This document shows, in pieces, positions 1 through 5,438 of a stretch of DNA of 5,854 bases. Position numbers and translations under genes: made by a program. The first letter of the stretch is position 1, and each line of letters opens with the position of its first letter. A model generated the notes under the pieces. That model did no database searches. It saw only the letters and a list, made by a program, of their open reading frames with translations, and was not told the DNA's origin. Origin of the DNA: Gammaproteobacteria bacterium. GTDB lineage: Bacteria > Pseudomonadota > Gammaproteobacteria > Halothiobacillales > Halothiobacillaceae. The stretch is taken from the NCBI GenBank assembly GCA_029335925.2, contig JARJMX020000152.1, positions 1 through 5,854 of the forward strand. The letters are read 5' to 3'.

Positions 1-158
1 CACTCGAGGTCCAACTCAGCACCGCGGAAGGCGGCAACCTCGAAGCCCTGCTCGAGGCGCTGCGCAAGCTCCCAGGCGTTTCGGCAGAGCTGACGGAACA
101 ACGCGTAGAAGACGGGCAGGCCACGGCCCGACTGCGGCTAAAGGGAAAACGGGCATGA
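1..158 (+). CDS. gspL: GspL, type II secretion inner-membrane platform protein, C-terminal fragment (5' end outside window)
   Basis: The open frame starts at base 3 and ends at the TGA at 156-158, giving the last 51 residues of a protein that begins before the window. The tail alternates a helix-like stretch (LEALLEALRKLPGV) with strands (AELTEQRVEDGQATARLRLKG). That fits the periplasmic ferredoxin-like domain that closes GspL. From family knowledge, GspL is a bitopic platform protein that links the cytoplasmic ATPase GspE to GspM and the pseudopilus. The fragment alone would be weak evidence; the call rests mainly on its ATGA overlap with gspM and the following gspN, the usual L-M-N order of T2SS operons. 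The N-terminal cytoplasmic and membrane parts cannot be checked here. Confidence 0.8.
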   Translation, partial: LEVQLSTAEGGNLEALLEALRKLPGVSAELTEQRVEDGQATARLRLKGKRA

Positions 159-646
159 AGGACATCAGGAACTGGTGGGCAGAAACGAGTGCCCGTGATC
201 GCCGCATCCTTCTGCTTGGTGCCGCCATCACCCTCCTTCTGCTCGGCTGGGCACTGGTCTGGCAGCCGCTGGAGGCCGCGCGCAAGGCAGCCCGCACGGC
301 GCATGCCGAGATGGCCGCTCAGCATGCAGAGGTGCGCGCCTTGGCTGAGCAGCTCGCCAGCCGCGCCAAGACCGGGGGCGCTGCCGCAGGTGTGCAAAGC
401 CCCCTGGCCGCTGTCGAGGCCGTGGCCCGCGACCAGCGCCTGCTGGAGCCGCTCAAGCGCCGCGAAGCGGAAGGTACGAACAGGGTCCATCTGGTGCTGG
501 AAAACGCCCCGGCGGACGCCCTGATGCGCTTGCTCGAGCGACTGGATCAACAATACGGGCTGCGGATCGTTCAAGCCCAGATCGACCCTGTGACGACAGG
601 GCGGGTAAACGCCTCGATCACCCTGCAACGCGGAGGAACCGGATGA
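155..646 (+). CDS. gspM: GspM, type II secretion inner-membrane platform protein
   Basis: The 163-residue product has a short charged cytoplasmic N-terminus, a single membrane segment at about residues 19-37 (ILLLGAAITLLLLGWALVW), an Ala-rich coiled-coil-like stretch at about 40-75, and a periplasmic domain with GspM-like features (SPLAAVEAVARDQRL, then PADALMRLLERLDQQYGLRI). Length and layout match GspM, which binds GspL in the T2SS platform at the inner membrane. The ATG at 155 overlaps the gspL stop as ATGA, pointing to translational coupling. An AGGGAAA purine stretch lies a few bases upstream as a modest ribosome site. The ending SITLQRGG is typical of the C-terminal strand of the domain. 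I see no disruption. Confidence 0.92.
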   Translation: MKDIRNWWAETSARDRRILLLGAAITLLLLGWALVWQPLEAARKAARTAHAEMAAQHAEVRALAEQLASRAKTGGAAAGVQSPLAAVEAVARDQRLLEPLKRREAEGTNRVHLVLENAPADALMRLLERLDQQYGLRIVQAQIDPVTTGRVNASITLQRGGTG

Positions 647-1392
647 CTCGCCCCATGCTCGGCTGGGGTCTGCTGGCCCTACTGTCCTACCTGCTTTTCC
701 TGCTGCTCACCCTGCCCGCCCAGCGCGTGGCGGCGTGGAGCGGTGCCCCCTTGACGGAGGTACGTGGCAGCCTGTGGGCAGGCTCGGGAACCCTCAGGCT
801 CCAGGGCGAGAGCCTGCGCAACCTGCAGTGGCGACTGCATCCCGTCTGGCCCTGGCAGGGCGCGCTCGGCGCCGTGATCGCAGCCGAAGATCAGGGCTGG
901 CAGGCTGCGGGTAAGTTGCGGCTGGGCTGGAACGGCACCCTGCGCATGAACGACGTCACCCTGAGCGGCCCGCTCGACAGCCCGCTGCTGGCCCGCCACC
1001 TCCCCCTGCCCATCACGGGCCAGGCACGTCTGCACATCCCTCGGGCCGACTGGCGAGGAGGGCTAGCCGAAGCCGAAGGGATCATCCTGGAAGTCTTCCA
1101 GCCCAGGATCATGCTGGGCGAGGCGCTGGCCCTCGGCGATCTTGCCGCTGAGTTCGACGTGGTGGACGGCCGACTGCACGGTCGCCTGCACGACAAGGGC
1201 GGCCCGCTCGAACTCGCCGGGCAGATCCAAGGCGACGCGCGCAGCGGACTCGCCTTGGAGGCCAACCTCAAGGCCCGCCCGGGTGCGCCGACCATCCTGG
1301 TTGACAACCTGCGCCTTTTACCCGCCGCGCCGGAAGGCGGAGCGCGCATCCAGGCCCGCCTGACCGCCCCATGGCTGGCGCAGCCACAGTAG
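643..1392 (+). CDS. gspN: GspN, type II secretion accessory protein
   Basis: The 249-residue product has one N-terminal membrane segment at about residues 6-25 (LGWGLLALLSYLLFLLLTLP) and a long periplasmic part rich in beta strands. It carries the GspN-type opening after the anchor: PAQRVAAWSG, then LTEVRGSLWAGSGTLRLQG, and a repeated pattern of G-x-hydrophobic strands. T2SS protein N is an accessory component found only in some secretion operons, usually the last gene; its exact role is less defined than that of L and M. The ATG overlaps the gspM stop (ATGA) and follows a strong ribosome site, GGAGGA at 632-637, five bases upstream. Gene decay begins directly after its stop, so it appears to end the T2SS operon. 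Confidence 0.9.
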   Translation: MTRPMLGWGLLALLSYLLFLLLTLPAQRVAAWSGAPLTEVRGSLWAGSGTLRLQGESLRNLQWRLHPVWPWQGALGAVIAAEDQGWQAAGKLRLGWNGTLRMNDVTLSGPLDSPLLARHLPLPITGQARLHIPRADWRGGLAEAEGIILEVFQPRIMLGEALALGDLAAEFDVVDGRLHGRLHDKGGPLELAGQIQGDARSGLALEANLKARPGAPTILVDNLRLLPAAPEGGARIQARLTAPWLAQPQ

Positions 1393-1498
1393 GCGGCCTG
1401 CTCGGCAGAAGCTCAGCGAATCCCTCGATCAGCTCGAAGCCATCGGCGACGACCTCCTCTCCCCGGCTATCAGGCCGTCGCACCCCGCGCAGGAATAA
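1391..1498 (+). other. unassigned open frame between gspN and the EAL remnant (possible gene fragment)
   Basis: Frame 2 is open directly after the gspN stop and runs to the TAA at 1496-1498. The part from about 1406 reads as a protein-like amphipathic helix (KLSESLDQLEAIGDDLLSP) followed by a Pro-rich tail. It has no start codon or ribosome site of its own. It lies in the same frame as the EAL remnant just downstream, separated by a stop. I do not recognise a family. It may be the tail of a lost gene or chance open sequence in GC-rich DNA. No hairpin with a T-tract that could end the T2SS transcript was found here. Confidence 0.25.
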
Positions 1499-1507
1499 AC
1501 AAGTTCA

Positions 1508-1612
1508 ATCAACCTGACCACCATTGCCGAATTCATCGAGGATGAGGAAACCGCGCGCATGCTGACCGATCTCGGCATAAACTGGGGCTAAGGCTACCTG
1601 TTCGGACTCCCC
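1508..1612 (+). pseudogene. remnant of the C-terminal end of an EAL domain (c-di-GMP phosphodiesterase family)
   Basis: Read in frame from 1508, the sequence gives a stretch ending in TTIAEFIEDEETARMLTDLG, followed by INWG, a TAA stop at 1589-1591, then GYLFGLP. This matches the closing part of EAL domains: the 'AE-x-VE-x-EE-x-x-x-x-L-x-x-LG' helix followed by 'D-Y-x-QGY-x-FG-x-P'. The stop sits where the family has Gln, consistent with a single CAA to TAA change. The catalytic EAL motif and most of the domain (about 200 residues) are absent upstream, so this is a truncated relic, not a gene. From family knowledge, intact EAL proteins hydrolyse or bind cyclic di-GMP. Which protein it came from cannot be told. 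Confidence 0.8.
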
Positions 1613-1635
1613 ACAATCGACGTGCCCGGTGCGGC

Positions 1636-1664
1636 TTGCGGCCCTACGTCCCCCTTCCTATACT
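1636..1664 (+). promoter_or_regulatory. predicted sigma70 promoter of the dksA operon
   Basis: A -10 element TATACT (1659-1664, 5 of 6 consensus bases) lies 17 bases after a weak -35 TTGCGG (1636-1641, 3 of 6). Transcription would start near 1671, leaving a leader of about 27 bases before the ATG at 1698. The six bases after the -10 are CCGGGC, a GC-rich discriminator of the kind found in promoters inhibited by ppGpp and DksA. This is a prediction by eye. It supports the ATG at 1698 as the dksA start, since an upstream in-frame GTG at 1629 would precede the promoter. Confidence 0.55.
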
Positions 1665-1697
1665 CCGGGCTTTTCTAAGCGATTGCAGCACTTCGCC

Positions 1698-2114
1698 ATG
1701 AGCATCGAACTCCCTGAAGGTTACCGTCCCTCGGAAGACGAGGAATACATGAACCCCATGCAGCTGGAGTACTTCCGCCGCAAGCTGCTGGCCTGGAAGA
1801 AGGAGCTGATGGAGGAGTCCGACTCCACGCTCAATCACCTGCGTGAAGAAAACTGGCAGGAGCCGGACATCAACGACCGCGCCACGCTGGAATCGGACGC
1901 CGCACTGGAACTGCGCACCCGCGACCGTTACCGCAAGCTGATCAACAAGATCGATAAGGCCCTCAAACGCATTGCCGAGGGTACCTACGGCTACTGCGAG
2001 GAGACCGGTGAGAAGATCGGGATCAAGCGCCTGGAAGCGCGCCCGATCGCTACCCTGACTATCGAAGCCCAGGAGAAGCACGAGCGTCTCGAAAAAGTCC
2101 GCCGCGAGGAGTGA
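1698..2114 (+). CDS. dksA: DksA/TraR-family RNA polymerase-binding transcription factor, zinc-cysteine-poor type
   Basis: The 138-residue product matches DksA along its length: PEGYRPSEDEEYMNP, then YFRRKLLAWK, a long coiled coil at about 25-95, and a C-terminal globular part with IKRLEARPIATL. The coiled-coil tip keeps the D-x-x-D-x-A motif (D57, D60, A62) needed to act in the RNA polymerase secondary channel. Of the four zinc-finger cysteines only C100 remains; the others are T103, T121 and A124, so classical zinc binding is unlikely. The sequence style recalls alphaproteobacterial DksA. The family acts with ppGpp to retune transcription under starvation. The ATG at 1698 was chosen over an in-frame GTG at 1629 because homology starts at MSIELPEGYRP and a promoter lies between them. 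There is no strong Shine-Dalgarno. The stop overlaps the region where ppi starts. Confidence 0.93.
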   Translation: MSIELPEGYRPSEDEEYMNPMQLEYFRRKLLAWKKELMEESDSTLNHLREENWQEPDINDRATLESDAALELRTRDRYRKLINKIDKALKRIAEGTYGYCEETGEKIGIKRLEARPIATLTIEAQEKHERLEKVRREE

Positions 2115-2116
2115 TT

Positions 2117-2677
2117 GTGTTTCGCGCCCTGCCCCTTCTTCTCACCGCCCTCCTCACCCTGCCCGCCTGGGCTGGCCCGAAGGTCGTGCTGGAGACCTCC
2201 CAGGGCGAGATCACCCTGGAGCTGGACGCCGACAAGGCCCCGAAAACGGTCGAGAACTTCCTGACCTATGTGCGAGAGGGCCATTACGACGGCACCATCT
2301 TTCATCGCGTCATCCCGGACTTCATGATCCAGGGCGGAGGGTTCACTGCGGATTTTCAGCAAAAGCCCACCCGCGCCCCGATCCAGAACGAGGCCAACAA
2401 TGGTCTGAAGAACGTGCGCGGCAGCATCGCCATGGCCCGCACTGGCAACCCGCACAGCGCTACCGCGCAGTTCTTCATCAACACGGTGGACAACGCCTAT
2501 CTGGACTTCCAGGCCCCCACCCCCCAGGGTTGGGGCTACACGGTGTTCGGCAAGGTCATTGCAGGCATGGAGGTCGTCGATCGTATCCAGCGCCTGCCTA
2601 CCGGCCCCGGCGGCCCCTTTCGCGGTGATGTGCCGCGCGAAACCGTGCTGATCCAGAAGGCTCGCATCCTGCCCTGA
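2117..2677 (+). CDS. exported cyclophilin-type peptidyl-prolyl cis-trans isomerase
   Basis: The 186-residue product has a signal peptide (MFRALPLLLTALLTLPAWA, likely cleaved after A19) and one cyclophilin domain. Visible motifs are TVENFLTYV, FHRVIPDFMIQGGG with catalytic Arg64, AMARTGNPHSATAQFFIN and YTVFGKVIAGMEVVD. It should catalyse proline cis-trans isomerisation during folding of periplasmic proteins, like E. coli PpiA. Two GTG starts are possible, 2111 and 2117. I chose 2117 because the ribosome site GAGGAG (2106-2111) then sits five bases upstream, whereas the GTG at 2111 would fall inside it. The gene begins within a few bases of the dksA stop (2114), so it is probably co-transcribed and coupled. 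I leave the symbol blank because ppiA and related names cannot be separated here. Confidence 0.93.
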   Translation: MFRALPLLLTALLTLPAWAGPKVVLETSQGEITLELDADKAPKTVENFLTYVREGHYDGTIFHRVIPDFMIQGGGFTADFQQKPTRAPIQNEANNGLKNVRGSIAMARTGNPHSATAQFFINTVDNAYLDFQAPTPQGWGYTVFGKVIAGMEVVDRIQRLPTGPGGPFRGDVPRETVLIQKARILP

Positions 2678-2682
2678 CCGCG

Positions 2683-3762
2683 TTGATCCCGATCATCGAC
2701 ACCCCCGGTGACCTGCACGCGCTGACCGCCGCACTGGTCGGCACCTCCGTGCTGGGCCTCGACACCGAGTTCCTGCGCGAGCGCACCTACCGCCCGCAGC
2801 TCTGCCTTGTGCAACTGACGAACGGTGCTACCGCCGCCTGCGTGGATCCCCTCGCGCTTGAAGACCTGCAACCGCTCACCGAACGGCTGAGCGACCCAGC
2901 GCAGACCAAGGTCCTGCATGCTGCAAGCCAAGACCTCGAAGCGCTCTACCTGCGCCTTGGCATTCTGCCTGCTCCGCTGTTCGACACCCAGATTGCTGCC
3001 GCCCTGTGCGGCTTGGGTGAGCAGATCGGCTATGCCGTGCTCATCGAACGCCTGTTCGGCGTGCAACTGGAGAAAGCCCACAGCCGCACCGATTGGTCGC
3101 GCCGCCCCTTAAGCCGCGAACAGCTGCGCTACGCGCTCGAGGACGTGCACTACCTGCCCGAGGCCCACGCCATCCTGAAATCACGCCTGATGGCCCTCGG
3201 TCGGCTCGAGTGGCTGCGGGAGGACTGCGAAGCTCTGCTTGATCCCGCACGCTGGAGCGTGGACCCACTCGAAGCCTGGCGCCGCATCAAGGGTTGGCAA
3301 CGCCTGCCTCCGGCGGCCTTCCCGCGCCTGCGCCAGCTCGCCGCCTGGCGTGAGCGCCGTGCCCAAGCCCTCGATCGCCCGCGTCGCTGGGTGATGGACG
3401 ACGACACCCTGCTCCAGCTCGCCAGCCGCCCGCCCGTGAACATCCACGCCCTGCTGCACGGCGGGCGGCTGTCCCCCGGCCTGCGCGGGGCCGCCGAGGA
3501 CATCATGGCGGCACTCGAAGCAGCCCGGACAGACGAACGCCCACCTCCCCCTCCTTGGACCCCGATGCGCGACGAAGAGCGGGCTCGCTTCGAGCGCTTG
3601 ACCGCGGTTCTCGACCGACTGAGCGCCACGCTCGACCTGCCCGCGAGCCTCTTGCTCTCGCGCGCCGAACTGGAGCGCCTGGCGCGCGGTCAAACCGCGC
3701 TCGATACCCTGCAAGGCTGGCGTGGAGCGCTTCTGCGCGAGCCGCTCGGTAATGCCCTCTGA
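2683..3762 (+). CDS. rnd: ribonuclease D, 3'-5' exoribonuclease
   Basis: The 359-residue product has a DEDD-type exonuclease domain at about 1-190 and an HRDC domain at about 205-285. Catalytic residues are visible: D27 and E29 (LGLDTEFLRERTY), D84 (LHAASQDLEALY), and the Y-x3-D pair Y150/D154 (LRYALEDVHYLPEA), which makes it the DEDDy class. The HRDC part reads AWRRIKGWQRLPPAAFPRLR through PPVNIHALL. RNase D trims tRNA precursor 3' ends and other small RNAs in the cytoplasm. The start is a TTG at 2683, five bases after the ppi stop. It puts IPIIDTPGDL at the N-terminus as in homologues, and no suitable ATG lies nearby. There is no clear Shine-Dalgarno, so expression probably depends on coupling. 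Length is close to the E. coli enzyme (375). Confidence 0.95.
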   Translation: MIPIIDTPGDLHALTAALVGTSVLGLDTEFLRERTYRPQLCLVQLTNGATAACVDPLALEDLQPLTERLSDPAQTKVLHAASQDLEALYLRLGILPAPLFDTQIAAALCGLGEQIGYAVLIERLFGVQLEKAHSRTDWSRRPLSREQLRYALEDVHYLPEAHAILKSRLMALGRLEWLREDCEALLDPARWSVDPLEAWRRIKGWQRLPPAAFPRLRQLAAWRERRAQALDRPRRWVMDDDTLLQLASRPPVNIHALLHGGRLSPGLRGAAEDIMAALEAARTDERPPPPPWTPMRDEERARFERLTAVLDRLSATLDLPASLLLSRAELERLARGQTALDTLQGWRGALLREPLGNAL

Positions 3763-3776
3763 TCCGTGAACCCTCC

Positions 3777-4010
3777 ATGAATCCGAACGACCTGATCCAG
3801 CGCATCCAGACCGCCATCCCCGACGCCGAGGTCATCCCTTCCGGCGAGGGCTGTAGCTTCAACCTGACCGTGGTGAGCGCGAGTTTCGCCGGTGAGCCGC
3901 TGCTCAAACGGCATCGCAGAGTGATGGCAGCGCTCAACGACCTGATCGCGAGCGGCGAACTACACGCCGTGACGCTCAAGACCCACACCCCCGAAGAATC
4001 CCGAGGCTGA
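3777..4010 (+). CDS. BolA-family protein, IbaG-like
   Basis: The 77-residue product covers one BolA domain: an N-terminal helix (DLIQRIQTAIPDAEV), then GEGCSFNLTVVSASFAGEPL, the RHR motif at 45-47, and a C-terminal LHAVTLKTHTPEE. The pattern C26 plus conserved H63 fits the positions by which IbaG/BolA proteins share a [2Fe-2S] cluster with monothiol glutaredoxins. From family knowledge they act in Fe-S trafficking and acid or redox stress response in the cytoplasm. The ATG at 3777 lies 14 bases after the rnd stop. No glutaredoxin gene is present in the window. It is closer to IbaG (YrbA) than to E. coli BolA, which is longer. Confidence 0.92.
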   Translation: MNPNDLIQRIQTAIPDAEVIPSGEGCSFNLTVVSASFAGEPLLKRHRRVMAALNDLIASGELHAVTLKTHTPEESRG

Positions 4011-4015
4011 TCCCC

Positions 4016-4332
4016 ATGGACAACCCAACCCGCACCGAGCTTGAGGCCGCGGCCTGCCGCCGCCTGATCGCCCACCTGCAGGAACGCACGGACGTGCAGA
4101 ACATCGACCTGATGAACTTGGCCGGTTTCTGCCGCAATCGTCTTTCCAAGGGGCTCAAGGCTGCCGCCGCCAATGAGCGCCGTGTGGAACTGATCCTGGA
4201 TCAGGCAAGATGGCCTACGGCATGCCGTACGAGGACTGGAAGGCGAAGTACCAGAAAGAGGCCAGCGCAAAGAAGCAGGCGGTGTTCGAGCAGGCCTTCG
4301 AACGCACCCACGGCCATCCATACCAGGGCTGA
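4016..4332 (+). pseudogene. DUF1244-family gene broken by a frameshift
   Basis: The ATG at 4016 follows GAGG (4003-4006) and lies five bases after the bolA stop. The first 64 codons read as DUF1244 (RTELEAAACRRLIAHLQERT, then DVQNIDLMNLAGFCRN). After DQA at 4207 the frame shifts. The expected continuation MAYGMPYEDWKAKYQKEA is found one frame over from 4210 and ends at the TGA at 4330-4332. Restoring four missing bases would give about 106 residues, the normal family size. In the unshifted frame the ribosome reads on to 4378, giving a 120-residue hybrid with a nonsense tail. Conserved positions are also altered: the family's CRNC-x-S-x-WY reads CRNRLSKGL here. Together these suggest real decay rather than one sequencing error. 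The function of DUF1244 is not known to me. Confidence 0.85.
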
Positions 4333-4453
4333 GGTTCCAATCGGCTTGGGGGCGGGCCTCTTACGTGTCCAGCTATAGGAGCACCCCCTCAGCCTGGTCT
4401 GCCGCAACGAAAAGCGGCAGCATCGGTAGAGGGACGCCCTGCTGCGATGTACC
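4333..4453. other. intergenic region between convergent genes, with a weak hairpin
   Basis: This 121-base gap separates the DUF1244 pseudogene from the convergent exported-protein gene. It contains a 7-bp inverted repeat, CTGCCGC (4399-4405) and GCGGCAG (4414-4420), with the 8-base loop AACGAAAA. No run of T follows on either strand, so it is at best a weak candidate for transcript end formation or mRNA 3' protection. I see no coding sequence, tRNA or repeat family here. Confidence 0.4.
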
Positions 4454-5425
4454 TCACCCGCTGATCGGCTGGGTCCGTCCCTCGAAGGGGCTGCGCATCT
4501 GGCCGCTGACCGCGCCCGCAGGCAACTCCGGCCAGCGGCCCGCCTGCAATGCCTTCACCAACTCGGCCTTGAGTGCCGCCGCATCCCGCCCGGCATAGGG
4601 CATGCTGCCACCGCAGGTCAGGGCCTCCACATAGGCCTCGGCAATAGCCTTGGCCTCACCCCACTGCGTGGCCTTGGCCGTGCCGCCGAGCTCATTGGGC
4701 AGGCGCGCCCAAGAGTCACGCACGGTCAGCAACACCTTCGCCATGGCCATACCGAGCACGTCTTCACCGTTCATCGGCTGGCGGCCTTCAAGGATGGCAC
4801 GCATGACCTCGGCCGCTGCGGGGTCCTTGCGCCCCTGCTCAAGCACCGCCGCGAGCGCGCGCGGCGCCCCCTGCAAGAGCTGCTGCGCACCCACTGGAAA
4901 GCCCATGCCGCCCGTGCTCTCGATCTGCACCGCGGCAAGCTCAAGGGCTTGCCCCACGCGCGCCAGGCCGAGACTCCGGGCCTTGGCGGCACCAAAGCGG
5001 GCACGCTCCGGAGTGACGGCCATGCCATCGCCCAGCCACTTGTAGAAGATGGTGCCGACATTCTCGCGCTCGAGATATTCATCCTTGCCCTCGCGCCAGC
5101 CCTTGAGCTCGCCCACCGCAAAGGTCTTGCGCAGGATTGGGGCATCCGGGTTGTCGGACAGCACTTCCGCCCCTGATAATGGGCTGTTCGCCCCAAGGTG
5201 GCAGGTGCCATACAGGGTCTTGCCCTTGCCTGGCACCAGCTCGCGCATGATCACCACGGCCCGATCGCCCTCGAGCGCCTCGATGATGCCGGTGGCATAG
5301 CCATCCTCGCGCAGGTGCTCGGAATACATGGGAATGAAGACCCGGTCGCCCACATGGAACTGGGCCTGGGCCGCGCCCGCCAGAGCCAGCAGGGCGAGGA
5401 GCGCAAAGCGCTGCGCATGTTTCAT
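4454..5425 (-). CDS. exported protein of unknown function with a possible N-terminal SH3-like region
   Basis: The 323-residue product has a clear signal peptide (MKHAQRFALLALLALAGAAQA, likely cut after A21). The start at 5425 is preferred over upstream in-frame starts because it puts the signal peptide at the N-terminus; GAGG lies about nine bases upstream. Residues 22-78 (FHVGDRVFIPMY, YATGIIEALEGDRAVVIM) look like a small beta-barrel of SH3/Tudor type, an inference from the strand pattern. Residues about 140-300 are mostly helical and Ala-rich. There are only two cysteines in the mature part, C75 (YGTCHLG) and C271 (ALTCGG), which could form a disulfide in the periplasm. I recognise no catalytic motif and no named family. 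It is convergent with the dksA operon and divergent from the SpeE-like gene. Confidence 0.85.
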   Translation of the reverse strand: MKHAQRFALLALLALAGAAQAQFHVGDRVFIPMYSEHLREDGYATGIIEALEGDRAVVIMRELVPGKGKTLYGTCHLGANSPLSGAEVLSDNPDAPILRKTFAVGELKGWREGKDEYLERENVGTIFYKWLGDGMAVTPERARFGAAKARSLGLARVGQALELAAVQIESTGGMGFPVGAQQLLQGAPRALAAVLEQGRKDPAAAEVMRAILEGRQPMNGEDVLGMAMAKVLLTVRDSWARLPNELGGTAKATQWGEAKAIAEAYVEALTCGGSMPYAGRDAAALKAELVKALQAGRWPELPAGAVSGQMRSPFEGRTQPISG

Positions 5426-5438
5426 CGACAAGAACCTC

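Noticed and set aside
1629..1697. N-terminal extension of DksA from the GTG at 1629
   Set aside because: The extra 23 residues do not resemble the DksA N-terminus, and the predicted promoter lies within this stretch.
3684..3700. Perfect 7-bp hairpin GCGCGGT-CAA-ACCGCGC near the end of rnd
   Set aside because: It lies inside conserved coding sequence, has no T-tract and is easily formed in GC-rich codons, so I do not call a terminator.
2536..3714. Long antisense open frames opposite ppi and rnd
   Set aside because: They mirror well-identified + strand genes, lack recognisable domains, and are typical open antisense frames of GC-rich DNA.
4201..4215. Programmed ribosomal frameshift in the DUF1244 gene
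   Set aside because: There is no slippery heptamer or evident stimulatory structure at the join, and the loss of conserved residues nearby fits decay better.
4399..4420. Inverted repeat CTGCCGC/GCGGCAG as an intrinsic terminator
   Set aside because: No U-tract follows on either strand; kept only as a weak hairpin in the intergenic entry.
5401..5416. Short inverted repeat GCGCA/TGCGC upstream of the SpeE-like gene
   Set aside because: The arms are only 5 bp and lie in the signal-peptide codons of the - strand gene; expected by chance at this base composition.
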